Shown: positions 25,313 to 40,608, counted from the stretch's first letter. The stretch is 64,000 nt of DNA from Hydnum rufescens UP504 (GCA_014904985.1 MU129057.1:91343-155342), one strand, 5' to 3'. Notes: generated from the letters alone by a model not told the origin. Program-made: numbers and translations.

Positions 25313-26694
25313 ATGAACTTCTTCAAAGCCAAGCAACGCAGTCCCGGCGACCTCGTCCGGAGCGTCCGCGAGGCCATTTCCAAGCTCGAAGTAGGTCCGC
25401 CAGAAGCTAGACGACGTGTGAGTGCACCTGTTTCGTGGCCACCACGTCGTAGCAAGCCGATGCCCCCTGACCCGATAACTGACGTACATATGGATGTCTC
25501 ATGACTCTGAACCTTACTCGGGTTAGGCTACAGAGGACGTGTCCAAGAATCTGGCGCAGATGAAGGCACTTCTCTTCGGGGACGGCGATCCGCTTCCGGA
25601 ACTCGTGGCTCAACTTGCACAGGAGACCTACAACACCGATCTCCTTCTGAACCTCGTTCTCTATATCTCTCGACTCGATTTCGAGGCACGCAAGGACGTG
25701 GCCCAGATTTTTAATAATCTTCTTAGGAGGCAGATCGGAAGTCGCTGGCCGACGGTCGAATACCTCGCTGGTGCAAAGCATGAAGTCATCTTCGCGACAC
25801 TCAAAGGATACGAGAACGAGGACGTGGCGCTCAATACGGGAATGATCCTAAAGGAGATGCTTCGGCATGAAGCCCTTGCAGAGATTCTGCTATATTCGAA
25901 CGAGTTGAGAACCAATCGACCACCTTCTGTCACTCATCGACTCATCCGAACGTAGATTCTTTTCTTTCCCACATTACATAGAGGACACCACTTTCGGAGT
26001 CTCATGTGATGCATTTGCCAATCTCAAGGTAGGCATTAATGCCACTTACTAAGAGGTCGCCTATTCAGTTCAGCGATAGGAAACCCTCACCCGGCACAAA
26101 CCTATGGTGGCAGAATATCTGGAAAAAAACTATGATCGTGTATGTTTTGCTTTCTCGCTGCTTTTCAATGGACCATGCCTGAACATTCCCGGCAGTTCTT
26201 CGGGATGTACTCCACGCTGATTAACTCTACGAATTACGTGACAAAGCGGCAATCACTCAAGTTACTTGGCGAGATCCTGCTCGACCGAGCCAACTTCAAT
26301 GTGATGACGCGGTACATCGCGAATGAGGCAAATCTCAAGTTAATCATGAACTTACTGAAGGACAAGAGCAAGAATATCCAATTTGAAGCTTTCCATGTGT
26401 TCAAGGTGCGGCTCTCTCAGTTAGATGGAGAGTGATCATTGTTGAATCACATTACTTACTGTAGGTATTCGTGGCGAATCCAAAGAAACCACCCCAAATC
26501 GAGGCCATCTTGAGGCGGAACAAAGACAAACTGCTCAACTTTCTCAAGTCGTTCCACAACGATAAGGAGGACGAACAATTTAGCGTGAGTTACCTGTTTG
26601 GCTCATTTATATTATAACCCTTGTCCCATGTTTCGCTGCTTTTTCTATTTAGGATGAGAAGCAGTTCCTTATCATGCAAATTCAAGGCTTATGA
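25313..26694 (+). CDS. HYM1: Mo25/Hym1 family scaffold protein
   Basis: Mo25 is a helical-repeat scaffold that activates germinal-centre and NDR/RAM-pathway kinases, in fungi linked to polarity and cell separation. Exon 1 (from 25313) encodes [20 protein letters not shown]. Later exons give [60 protein letters not shown] (after an intron near 25899-25952), [59 protein letters not shown] and the C-terminal [13 protein letters not shown] with stop at 26692-26694. About six introns, all GT-AG and in phase. The family is about 340 residues and the reconstruction agrees. No lesion seen. Confidence 0.93.
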
Positions 26695-28276
<1,582 letters not shown>

Positions 28277-29720
28277 TTGTGTCCTTGGTTTCTGTTCAGC
28301 GCTCTTGCCCCTCCCCTGGCGGCTAGGAGCGTTCACCAAAAAAAAAATGTCTGATGATTTTCCCTATGTCGACGTGCGACGCGCAGCGGGAAGTGACTTC
28401 ACCCGTCCCGTGGTCGTGCATTTCTCTCGATTACTGCTCATTAATCTGCACCAATATATGTTGACTATTTGAGCAAGTGTCAATCGTCCGGTTCTTGTCT
28501 GCCCCTTAGCGACTGTCCGCCAGGGGGCCCTACATGCCCAATATGCTAGCATCTTCACATGAATGCTAGTCCTACTATTGCCTGACCGCGCCTGCGGAAG
28601 ATTTGCGCGTGGACACAGGGAAATATTTATGCCCTTAGATGGATGATAAGCCCCCTCCAATTCACCAGTTCCGCTGATATGCTATTTCTAGTCCATTTCC
28701 TGGAGACCTAAGAAGGGAATATATATGGGCAGTGACCGTCTCGGTCACACTTTTACGGGTTAATTTTGTGGCTTTGGTCTGACTGCAATCACCTCGTTGT
28801 CTCTGCCTGTAGGCTCTTTCAATTAAAGCTAATGGCCTTGCGCCCCGGACCGTGGGCACTGACAAAAAGTCGCAAATCCCCATTTTTGGCTAGCGCTTTT
28901 GTAGTGCCTTGGTGTATAGCTAGCGGCCCTTTCCGTTTCCCGCAACACCGAACCCATGCTCTATAGTCCAGTAACTATGAGTGAGCGAGACACATCTGCA
29001 AGTCATTCGACATGTGCATATGCATATGCAGATGCTGTGCTCTGAACCCAAATATCGTTTTTCTGTGCCTGTCCTCATGAAATGATTTGCGGACGGCTTT
29101 TATGGCGAACCAAATGAGGCCAAGGGAAATTACTGTACTGCAGATCCGTCAAATGGGAGGTTCGTGTACAGCGCCGCTCAAAATCGATAGGGAATTTTGA
29201 ATTTATCCTCCACCGCCCGGGAGAGGTGACCGGGGATCCACGATCCATGGTGTCGTGTTGAGGGGGACATGGGGAATACTAGTTCCTGGAAATTGGGGGG
29301 GGGGACAGCAACCACCATCCCTTTCACCAACTTGAAGGACACCACCGTCCTTTCACCGAAGAAGCATGCCAGCAAACCGCCTCGGACTCAGTATCTATGG
29401 TTAGACCGGTCCCCGGACCTGTTGGCCCTTGGAATGAAAAGGAATCCATTCAGTACTTTAGATCAAGCTTAGGGGCTCGCAAAATCAAACACTTCTTATC
29501 GATATGATTATTACTGCAAATAAATCGCAAAATTCTCCTGAGCATCCTACCTAGCCTTGAAAGAGTTCGAACCTACCATAGAACGTCATTTTAGAACTTA
29601 CTTGGAGGGCTTTCCTGCGGGACCGCAAGCGTAGATCGAGACCCTCCGAAACGTTCGGAATTTCTTAGGCCACGTACGGGTATCGCCGAGCGTGCTATTA
29701 TTCCGTTATGGGAAAAAGAA
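28277..29720. other. Intergenic downstream of RPS14
   Basis: Only short motif-less frames. A ten-base G run lies at about 29295-29304. No terminal repeats or RNA genes were recognised before the tRNA at 29721. Confidence 0.45.
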
Positions 29721-29793
29721 TGCCCAAACCCTGGCTTGAACAGGGGACCTATACATCTTCAGTGTAGCGCTCTCCCAACTGAGCTATTTAGGC
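29721..29793 (-). tRNA. tRNA-Phe (GAA), copy 1
   Basis: The reverse complement folds as a 73-nt cloverleaf: acceptor GCCTAAA with TTTGGGC (one G:U pair), D arm GCTC/GAGC with loop AGTTGGGA, anticodon loop CTGAAGA (anticodon GAA) and T arm CCCTG/CAGGG with loop TTCAAGC. Discriminator base A73, no encoded CCA and no intron. Pair 27-43 is a C:U mismatch. A T-rich run follows the 3' end as a polymerase III terminator. The copy at 55540-55612 is identical, which supports a functional gene. Confidence 0.93.
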
Positions 29794-30220
29794 ACGAGTT
29801 AATCGTTTCGGGCGCCCATCATGGGGCTATGAGACCTGGTTAGGATTAATTCTCTAGGAGGGCCCTCCGCGCCTCGCTTGCCTCGAGGCCGAGGGCTAAA
29901 CTGGTTCAAATAGAGGCGTGGAAAAGAGTTATGGAAAGCGAAGACTACGGCGAAACTGGGGTCACCTGTCAAAAATGGTGGCCCCGTTTCCGGCGAGAAG
30001 GGCGAGATTACCAAATTTGCGCTAGTTACCGCCGGCGCCTGTACACGTCGCACGCACAAAGAATTCTAGTTCTTTGTACGTTTCTATTGCCCCTTATTTA
30101 TATGTATACTGCAAGCTCTGTCATTTGGCAATCGGATGAATAACGCGGCAGTACGGGGATCCCTCCCCCGCGCCTACTCTCTTCCAACCACACCTCGCCT
30201 GGGGCATCTCTACCAGCCAA
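29794..30220. other. Intergenic between tRNA-Phe and the kinase-RasGEF gene
   Basis: No supported gene. This interval should contain the promoter of the kinase-RasGEF gene and the upstream flank of the tRNA, which do not share sequence with the flanks of the second tRNA-Phe copy. Confidence 0.4.
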
Positions 30221-33200
30221 ATGGGCACGCCTGAAGCTCCCGACTTGACTGGCTGCATCGTTCGCTTGGGCTCGGAGCCCATAGCCACGGTGGGTACTCC
30301 TCAGTTTGGAGAGGGGACCTGCAGTGCCCCGCGCCCAACGATCCAAACCGATGCCTTCAGGTGCTCTTGCCGTTCTTTGATGGCTCCCCCTACCGTTCCT
30401 ATGTGCTGACGGGATAGGACTAGGTCGCTATCAAGGTGCTTCGTGCATCTCATACAGATGAGCATACGGCCAAAAGGAAGCTCCAAAAGGTATTCCTGGT
30501 CCGCAGCACTTTGAGCGGGGCAATCTTCGCTCATGATGGACTGCAGCGTCTATATGCAGAAATGCGCGTATGGACCCACTTGGACCACGAAAATGTAGTC
30601 ACATTGCTAGGCCATACTCAAGAACTCGAAGGACCTGGTCTTGTGTCAATATGGCATCCTCATGGCAGTATTCTGAACTACTTGGCGAATAATACGGCCG
30701 CCAACCGAGAGGTTCTTGTATGTTACATCGACCTGCTTGGACCGATAGCTCGATTACTCATGGGTTTTTATCCTGACACAGTGTGCAGATATTGCATTGG
30801 GCTTGCAGTACCTACACGAACATGAACCTCGTATCATACATGGTGATCTCAAAGGAGTACGTTTGAATGCAGCTCCCAGACCGGTGGTGGTGTTTGTCTC
30901 TCATAATTGATATTCAGGCAAACGTTTTGATCGACTCGAAGGGGAAAGCCAGCATCACTGATTTCGGCCTGTCGATAATCCTCGATGGTGCACCCACTGG
31001 CCACACGTCATCGAATTTTGGAGGATCGTTGCGATTTTTAGCACCAGAACTTCTCGATGAATCCAGCAGAACAATACACACAGACATATATGCATACGCA
31101 TGCACTTGTATTGAGGTAGTATTCCTTCGCTACTTTATTCTACTATACTCTGGTTTATATCTTACTTTTATTTGTGATTCCCTCTAGATCTTGTTTGACC
31201 AACAGCCGTACCACCAAATCTCCAATCAAGGTCACCTCCTGCGGGCCATAATCGAGAACGTACCACCCTATAAACCGCCGAACGAGGAAGTCACCTTCCC
31301 CTTGTTTTTGCGACTTTTGCAATGTTGTTGGCAACACGACCGATCCAGTCGGCCAGCATTGAGTTTGATCATCGACATCATACAGCGCTGCCTATACCGT
31401 ACTTATTGGGAAAACCTCACCGTTCATCAAGGCATTGTATGTGCTCTTTCTGTACAATGCGCTCCCAGTTTCGTGACCTAGATTATTCGGCTACAGGGGC
31501 AACGCCTTCGTCTTATGGCCCTTCCTGAAAATGAGCGCGAGTGCGAGGCAACCCTGTCCGCAGTCGCCGACGATGGACTCAGCATCGACGTAATGTACCA
31601 TTCCACCTCGTTCTGTCGATTTCCGATCTATCAGCGTTATCGCTGGACGTGGATGAATGGAAATAGACTTGAACGTGCGTCGTCTTTCGTTATTTCGCAT
31701 ATTTAGGAACAGGCCCTGATTCTCCAGTAGACTCGAAGGATCCCGATCCATCCCATTCTCTTAACGAACATTCTGACTGCTCCATTCTCGCCACCTCTCC
31801 ATTCCTTCCAGGAGAGGCCGTGCCGTCATCACCCTCATCTCCACATGTCTCAGAGTGGAGACGCTATTCAGCGAAATTTCGCCTGCCCTACTCATCTACT
31901 GTGTCCTACGAAACATACAACGAAGCCCCCTTTAAATTGGTATGCATAGTGCTTGGCCGTAGGGTCGCCCGTCTGATTCTTTATCCACTTATAGCCCGTC
32001 CATAGTCCACCCCCCCTGAAGCCTCAAGATGGTAGTGTTTCTCAGGCAGATCCTCCCTCGTTATACATTTCGTCTCCACAAACAATACCCTCTGATTTTG
32101 GGTTCCGACCACCCACCAGTACTCCCCCTTCAAGCTCGTCCCCACGACACGCACCTCCACGCCTGTTACCGCTACCCGGAGCGAGGGGTCGCTCTGGGCC
32201 TCGAACTACACATGGGATGCTGCCACCACTCGTCATCCCGTCATCCCCTCTCTCCAGTGCCCAGGAGGGACCCCTCGGCAAAACACATGTTATCCGCGCA
32301 TCCCATTTTTACCTCCCGTCACCTTCCTCGCCAAACACCAAAGAAGCCATGCCCAGGAGTGCCGGCCCACAGCAACACTATCCATCGCGAGATCAGCCAC
32401 TGCCTTGGTATCTTCGACCGTCTTGGACAGCATCAGAGGTCATTATAGACGCACATGGCCAACTCAAGGCAGGAACCGTGCGGTCTCTCATTGAAGGGCT
32501 CACAATGAATGAACCAAGTATGTGTTTGATCCTTGAATCCGACGTTGAGTGTTCATCTCATAATTCCATCTCCAGACGTCTCCCAAGATGTGTTTCTCTT
32601 GACGTATCCAACATTTATGTCAGCGGCGTCTGTCGTTGATTTACTAGCAGAACGGTATGAAATGGGGGAGCCTCGTGGTCTGTCCCAGGACGAATTTGAA
32701 AAGTGGAAGACTAGGAAGTTGTGGCCAGTGCAGAGCAAGTATGTCACTTTAGTGCTGTCCTCTTAGCCTTAACTGACGTGGATATCAGCGTCCTGAACGT
32801 TATCACCAGCTGGCTGATGGGACACCACATGATTGAGTTGGGTTCCACCGTTGTGGATGGGGTCAAACAGTTCCTCCAGTTAATCCGATCTCATCCCAAG
32901 AACGAAACCGTTGCCAAGAGACTACTGAAAACGATTGATTCGATGGTGTGTATATTCACATGCCGCTCATTTACACTATCTGGAAATCTGAGAGTCGTTG
33001 GTATGCTTTTCCCACCTTGTACCATAATTAGGTGGATGATCGGCACTGTCTCCCGTCTCCGGTCTCTGCTTTATCAAGCCCCATCAAGACCAAGAGGTCC
33101 TATCTCATTTGGCGCCGCCCACAAAAAGTGGATTTCATCACCCTCAACCCTACCGAAGTGGCGCAACAGCTCACCCTCATGGAATATCGACTCTACAACG

Positions 33201-34074
33201 AAATTCGGCCCAGCGAGCTTCTCACTTGGTCCAGCTGTCAAGACCAGTTGAATCCCAAGGTCAGGAACCTCGCACGTTTTCTCCATTTCAACAAATGCAT
33301 TGCCAAATTCGTGGCCTTGTCAATCTTTTCGGCTTCGGAATCGCCTCGCCGGGATGAGACGATCTCCCATTTTCTCCAAGTTGCGGAGGTAAGGAACTTT
33401 CCAATTCTTTTGTGTGGAATCCACCTGCCTACCTGCCTGTCACGGGGCGGGGGGAGAGATGACTGAATAGGGGCTCTCTATCTCAGATGTGCCGTACCCT
33501 GGGGAATTTTTCCACAGTTGAATCCACCATTGCGGGCATCCACGCGGGATTTTCGCCCTCGCCCTCGGAAGATCTGGAAAACATCCAGCTCGTCGAGCCG
33601 CGACTGGAGGAGCTTCGGACGTTAGTCAGTGCTGACAGTAATTACAGCGGTTTGCGGGCCGCTTACCAAGGCCTCTCGGGCTCATGTGTGCCGTTCATTG
33701 GTCAGTGCCTGTCTGTGAATCTTTTCCCCATAATTGGCACCGCCCCCCGTCTTCTTTAGTTTGAAAGAGGGTTTTTTTAAATTAATAATTCTTGTTCTTC
33801 TGCTACAGAAATGTATTTGCCATTGCTGGTCGATGTGCACCAGCAATTTCACGATAATGTCCCTGTCCCTGTCGACTCGGGCGGTGGTGGCGGCAGCGGC
33901 AGCGGCGGCTCGCATCGGTCTACGCTTATCAACTTTATGAAACGCCAGCGTCTGGCTGAAGTCTGCAAGCAGGCCTTGCGATTCCAGGGCATGCCGAATT
34001 CCAACTTGATTCATAATCCCGAATTGGCGGAGATCCTGGACGATAAATTGGAGTTTGCCAGTTCCCCTGTTTAG
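30221..34074 (+). CDS. Protein kinase-RasGEF fusion protein
   Basis: The N-terminal half is a TKL-like protein kinase: glycine loop GGYSSVWRGD, VAIKVL lysine, MRVWTHLDHENVVTLLGHTQ, catalytic HGDLKGANVLI, metal-binding TDFGLS and LRFLAPELL. A post-kinase region follows (LRLMALPENERECEATLSAV, WRRYSAKFRLPYSS), then a Pro/Ser-rich linker (32000-32420), a RasGEF N-terminal domain (GQLKAGTVRSLIEGLTMNEP, DVFLLTYPTFMS) and a Cdc25-type RasGEF domain (PTEVAQQLTLMEYRLYNEI, NLARFLHFNKCIAKFVALSI, SNYSGLRAAYQ, MYLPLLVDVHQQF). The frame stays open through the linker, with introns joining in phase (31674, 31941-31993, 32519), so one protein is the simplest reading. A single-base break near 30284-30287 separates DLTGCIVRLGSEPIA from the glycine loop. 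Predicted role: kinase-coupled activation of a Ras-type GTPase. Confidence 0.75.
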
Positions 34075-34610
34075 TATGTGTGCGTATTGTGCTGGTCTGG
34101 TTGTATGTTTTACTATTAAGATATTTATTAACGTGATCTCATTATTACCTACCTGGGGATTCTTGCCTCAAATAGGGATGTCGAACGGCGGTTCTCACCA
34201 CTTCTTCACCGCCGCCTCGATCATTTCGATTTACTGTCTCTCCTCCTTGCAACTGCTACCAACCTGCTCACTCATGTACCTTTTTTTTTTGCACCGCTGA
34301 CTGGTTCAAAGATGATACTCCTCAGACAAAAGCCTGGTTACCTATACATTGGACATTTAACACCGGACTTGTATTTAGCAATCATTCTTTTTCTCCTTGC
34401 TTGCTTCTATGTTATCTTGGCGTAATTTTCACCCCCACATCATCCTCGTCATCCGTCATCATTATCATCTTGGACACGAAATGAATACGATGTTTTTTTT
34501 GTAGTGACGACAATTACAGAGTGACTATCAAGCATGAACTTGTAGACCTCCTAGCCTTTGGAACACAAGTGACACACGCAAGTTGGCTATCACGGAGGAC
34601 GTGATGAGCG

Positions 34611-37227
34611 TCAGTCAGGCCTTCCACCATTCTCTGGGAGCCGGTGTCTGTGAGAAAGAAGCTCGGGACGGCTCTCGGACTGCCTGCCGGGGGGTACGGG
34701 AATCGGCGACGATCGAGGCGGTGGATGGAATGGCTGTTGCTGTTGTTGGTTTGCGTAGGAGATGCAACTACTACGCCAATCAAGGCGACGGCAGATGTTA
34801 ATGAAACGTTCAATAAAAAGAAGAGAGTAATCACCTTGATCGTCCGTCTTCCCCCGATCTTCTCCGCGTCGTTGTCGGCCGTATTGACGGCCTCTTGACG
34901 AATCCTGATCATCCAACTCTGAAGACGCTGGGTCATCCTCGGGGGTGCCTCTCGGCTTCTAGTAACCCAAAGGGCCGTCAATGTCAACACCCTAACAATG
35001 AAGACAAAGGCTTGGAAACGTACGATATCTCGTCATAACCAACGGAAGAACGGCTCCGACGATGTCTGACCCGGAAAGGATGAACATCTGGGGATCCAAT
35101 AGTGGGGTCGAGATGGGGCCTTCCACGGGAGCGAGTGACGGAACGGCTGTAACTTGGATCATAGTACGGGTTCTCCACGCATATATATCTTTTAGTTGGG
35201 CTGCGCAAGTCGACGTGCGCTAGTTTTTACATACCGAAATGCTGCCGGAGGGATAGGTAACATCGAGGTGACGATACCCGCGAAATCTAAACGGTTATGA
35301 ATGATGTGGTCGCTTGTACAACCCAAGGTGGCTTACATGGTCGGGACTTCGGGGGAAGATTCGCCTGCTTCAACTCCATACGGTGTATACGGAAACTATG
35401 GGTATGGATTAGACGAATCTCTTTATTGGATGACTATTTGCCTTACCTCTGGTATTGTCTCTAATGCCACGCCTTCTCCGACTTTGAGGTAATCCCAAGA
35501 CGCTAGAATTGGGGTGGGTTTTGGCTCAATTGATATTAACGATAAGCGAAATTTTGAAGAATACGATCTCCATCCAAGATGGGAAAGCAGGCTGTGGACT
35601 GATACTGTGTTCTCAGCTGTCATCTGGTCCGCTTCCTGCAGTCCATTTGCCAGAGGTTTATAGGATTCTGACGAGAGACTGTCGATAGACTGGTCAGGCC
35701 GGGTCTGGCTTGTAGGCAAGGACGTGGAAGAGTTCACTGCCAGCAGCATGAGTGAAACTATATTTTGATGTTACTCCGTATAGGGTCATACCTGCGGATA
35801 CTTGGGCTTCTGTGAATTCCCAGCAATATCGGCGGTACATAGGGATTTGAAGCATCTGGTCGAGTGTTAGCTGGAGGGAGAAACTAGTGCGATCATTCGC
35901 TATTGACACCAGTGTGCCGCGATGCTGTGTACCATCGGGTGATGTAACACATATTAATCGGCCCTAGAAGGTATCAATATGTGAACTGTGCCCCTGAATG
36001 CAATGTATGAGGGGTCAGATATACATACGATTGCTTGAGGGAGCTCTACGTTGGCCCTATGGCATTTATACAATGAAAATCGCATAATTTCAATGATATC
36101 CTTCAGGGCCGGGCGTGCTAGTGGGTCCGGTTGCCAGGAAAGAGCAAGTACATCGAGAGAGAACATAGTCACTAAGACGTCCTGGGCCGTGACCTCATGC
36201 GGGGGCTTGCGATCCATGATAGCTCGAATGATATGGGCATGCATTGAAAGCTCTTGGTATGGTTCCTTGTCGAACAGAATCTACAATATATTCGAGGCCT
36301 AGGTTAGAAACATGGACAAGAAAAATGGAATAGACAATAACCTCGATGCAAGTACATGCATATGCATACACATCACTGTAGACGGTTCGGACCGTGTCGT
36401 CGAGTAGTTCTGGAGCCAGAAACCGCAGGGATCCCCCAATGTTGGATGAAGTATAACCAGCGGAAGTACCATCAAGTATCACAGACAAGCCAAAATCGCA
36501 TAGGCAAGCTCTACCATCCAGGCCGATGAGAACATTTGCCTTTGGGAATGGGGTCTGTCAACATCTACGAGAGGTTAATATGCTCGCGACTTACACCCTT
36601 CAAGTCTCCATGTATGATTTGGGGGTCATAAGAGTGGAGATAATCGAGCCCAAGTGCTACATCAGCACACTTGAGTGAGATGAGTAAAAAAGGCTTCGGA
36701 AGGGGAAAAAAAACGCGCACCAAGACTTCCCGATTCACATGAGGGTTATTATTTAGGAAATTACGAACGCTTCCATGTGAATACCATGATGATATCAGAC
36801 CTGGGCCTTCATCTTCTTGAATATAGCCAAGAAGAGAGACAATATTCTCGTGTTTCAGACGAGACCACACGCGTATTTCAGACTTAAGCCGCTATAAATG
36901 AGTCATCATTGAGATAGAAGCAGACGAGAAAGCAACATCAGATCACTTTCAAAAGCTTGCGCTGCGCTGTGTCTTTATCCGAATGCGAAGCACGCAACAA
37001 TTTTACCACAACCTGGGAACAATGGATTAGTCAAACTCGCACAAGAGCCATAGACATGGATTCCCTGCCTCGTGGATTTGCGCAGTCCCCTTGGGTTGCC
37101 AAACGGTTCTCCAAACTGAGGAGTAGCCTCCCATCGCCACAAGCTCGCGACCGTCACGACGAATTTCGCCCGTCAAGTCACGCACACCATCGGGCGTTGT
37201 CACATTATCTCTCATCTGAGAGCCCAT
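34611..37227 (-). CDS. TKL-like protein kinase, paralogue of the kinase-RasGEF
   Basis: The start at 37227 gives MGSQMRDNVTTPDG, then DLTGEIRRDG and the glycine loop GGYSSVWRTV. The kinase continues with VVVKLLRASHSDKDTAQRKL, IRVWSRLKHENIVSLLGYIQ, catalytic HGDLKGANVLI, CDFGLS and LRFLAPELLDDTVRTVYSDV. As in the plus-strand neighbour, a post-kinase region follows (PQAI|GRLICVTSPDGTQHRGTLVS, QIPMYRRYCWEF, then WRSYSSKFRLSLIS), but there is no RasGEF. Small exons instead lead to an Arg/Ser-rich tail (PYYDPSYSRSVTRSRGRPHL, RQYGRQRRGEDRGK). It is tail-to-tail with the kinase-RasGEF gene and shares most intron positions in the kinase part. The 3' end (34611) is uncertain. Confidence 0.75.
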
Positions 37228-37329
37228 AACTGTTCGTTGCACAGGCAGTGCACATTCAGACTCAAAGTTTCCATTTTGGACGCGACAAGCGCTACGTCAC
37301 GAGACCCGGCAATTCCCGCGACTCCTTTC
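37228..37329. promoter_or_regulatory. Short divergent promoter, kinase / UBR7-like
   Basis: Only 102 bp separate the start codons of the minus-strand kinase (37227) and the plus-strand UBR7-like gene (37330). Any core promoters and both 5' leaders must overlap here or extend into the coding regions. No TATA box is obvious. Confidence 0.5.
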
Positions 37330-39064
37330 ATGGCCCAAGCATCGTCTTCAGAAAATACTGTGTCGACAAACTCTCTCCATGAATTTCTTGCCTCAGAGGC
37401 TGCTCTTGTCCAGGAAGCATCCGCTGCCTTGCCACATCGATTCGATTCCTGTACTCACTCGCTTGGTTACATCCGACAAGCTGTCCATCTCTGCTTAACT
37501 TGTAGTAGTCCAAGAGGGCTCTGTTCTGCTTGCAGCATCGCGTGTCACGGGGGTACGCTCCCTTTCTTTGTGCGGCCTTGAGGAGCGGGAAACTGCGTCT
37601 GAAGCTCTCCGACTCTTAGACCATGAGCAGGTTGAACTCTTCCCAAAGCGCGCCTTTAGATGTGACTGCCCGACATCCGCTCTCTCAGTCTCGTGCAATC
37701 TCCATCGTTCAAAAGAGGTTCCGAACGACACGAACGTGTACGGCCAGAACTTTGAAGGCAAATTCTGTCGTTGCGGGAGACCGTATAACGCTGCGACTGA
37801 AAAGGAGACAATGCTGCAATGCCTTGCTTGCGAGGTGAGTCCCCTTGAAATTTTCAATATCCATTTACTCGAGGACTGTGATAGGACTGGTATCATGAGT
37901 CATGTCTACATTTACGAGACAAATTATCGGCTAGTGATCAATTAACAGAGGAGAAGCTACCAACACCCGTGAACCCATCTCCCAAACCCCAAATAATATT
38001 GCGGCTGCCCTCATTTCACCCCCTGCACCTGCCCCTTTCCCCATATCTGGCGGAACACACGAAGATGAACAAGATGAGGAATCTGACGAAGAAGATCCTG
38101 CGCTTCTCGTGCAACCTTCGTCGTACGAGTCATTCATATGTGGTTCGTGTGTCCGCAAAAGTGCAGTATTAAAAAAATGGGCAGGTACTCCGGGTGTCCA
38201 AATGATCATCTGGGATGAGGGGCAAGAAAAGTGGAGTGTGCTGGGCGAGACCATGCCAAAACCACCGGATGCGGACGAAGAGGTGGTCGTAGATGAGCCC
38301 ATTGACATTTCCGTACTGGGACCGGGACCCCCAGTCTTTCCTCAAAGAAGAGGCCGCTTTCGCCAAGACATGACGGACATGAGCTAGTTCCTGGTAAAAA
38401 GGCACGTTTGTCTGGCTCTGCCGCAGTAGACCTTGTTTGTATGGCCCCCGTGCCGAGTCCAGGGGTACAACGTGCCCTCTCTAGAACCACTTGGGCAATA
38501 CTACTTCGAACGATGATCGCATATGCTTGGTGACGGTGATAGTGAATGCGACGTATTCCTCGGTCACGGATTCCGGACTCGATGGTGTCGATGCCAGAAT
38601 GTGAGCATTCTTGCCCATCGTCGCGTTCGCACTGCCCTATACGGTGTTCTGTGATTTTTTCAGTGCCATATCGATCTGGAATGCGAACCTTTATCTTGCA
38701 GAGGAAGAGCCAGAGTTGTACGAACCCCCTGAGGATCCCGATTCCAGTTGCGTCAAAGACCCCGTTAGCATCGCGATATTATTGACTGTCAGTGTGTAGC
38801 ACTTTCATTGGAAGAGCTGGGCCTGCGAGCCTTGCAGAACCTTCCTCGTGATAAAGCAATTGAGGGGATTAGGGCATTCAATAAAATGCGGTGAGGCTGG
38901 GTTTATATTCGATTCCGTTTAGCGTATGGCTGACACTACACTCTCGACAAAGTGACGACCTCATATCATATCTACGTCCGTTCGCTAGGGAAGGGAAGGT
39001 GGTAAGCGAGACAGACATGAAGGGTTTTTTCGAGCAACGAGGAGTTAGCGGTCCTTCTAGTTGA
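37330..39064 (+). CDS. UBR7: UBR-box/PHD protein, UBR7 (Mlo2) family
   Basis: UBR7-type proteins pair a UBR zinc box with an atypical PHD finger and are linked to ubiquitin ligase activity and chromatin. Start at 37330 (MAQASSSENTVS). The UBR box shows HLCLTCSSPRGLCSACSIACH, then VELFPKRAFRCDC and NLHRSKE. The PHD finger shows KFCRCGRPYN, LQCLACE and, after an intron, DWYHESCLHLRD. Later segments are SYESFICGSCVRKSAVLKKW, WCRCQN, EEEPELYEPPEDPDS, SLEELGLRALQNLPRDKAIE and YLRPFAREGKVVSETDMKGF, with stop at 39064. The frame changes, with no intron to explain it, near 37930-38000, 38335-38400, 38522-38530 and 38680, so either the sequence has several indels or the gene is decaying. Confidence 0.8.
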
Positions 39065-39442
39065 TGCGATACTCATCCGAATTAGGCGAGACTTACACGC
39101 CTGTACCGCCAGGATGTGTAGTGGTACTGGATATTATTTGATCGCAATAGCCATCATCCCAGAGGTATACCAGTGTACTTGCGCCGAAGTGCTGAAAACA
39201 AGGGAATATCAGAGGCCGGGGAGTTCGAAGAATCATCACTGACGACCTCAGAATTGAGCGATTCGACGCGTCAATCTCCAGCCGTTCTGCATCAATTATT
39301 TGCATTGGGAACCAGACCATTTTTCACACCACGGGCAGCTCTCTAGCGTCACTGGGCCTCCCGTACTTTACAGGTCAGCAGGATGCCGTTTCACACGACA
39401 AAGCATTTGAATCTAGACACATTAATCGCGACAACCGTTCCC
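39065..39442. other. Convergent intergenic region, UBR7-like / TPI
   Basis: The two genes end facing each other here. A minus-strand frame at 39093-39320 is open but has no motif and is probably not a gene. No clear terminator structure. Confidence 0.4.
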
Positions 39443-40503
<1,061 letters not shown>

Positions 40504-40608
40504 CGCTGTGATACTGTATGGGAAAGAGAAATGGTAGAGGTAAAACCAATCGAGCCGGAAATTGCCGAGATCGAGTCCGCAAGTAGTTAACCTCCTTACC
40601 CTACAAGC
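40504..40608. promoter_or_regulatory. Short divergent promoter, TPI / profilin
   Basis: The 105 bp between the start codons of triosephosphate isomerase (40503, minus) and profilin (40609, plus) must contain both 5' leaders. The strand is pyrimidine-rich near the profilin start (CCTCCTTACCCTACAAGC). No TATA box was seen. Confidence 0.5.

Noticed and set aside
31491..31751. Minus-strand frame opposite the kinase-RasGEF linker
   Set aside because: It is a shadow of the plus-strand coding sequence, which has conserved motifs and splice phases.
34075..34310. Extra C-terminal exon of the RasGEF (frame reading DVERRFSPLLHRRL)
   Set aside because: The only plausible junction (TA joined to G) recreates a stop codon, and the RasGEF domain is already complete at 34074.
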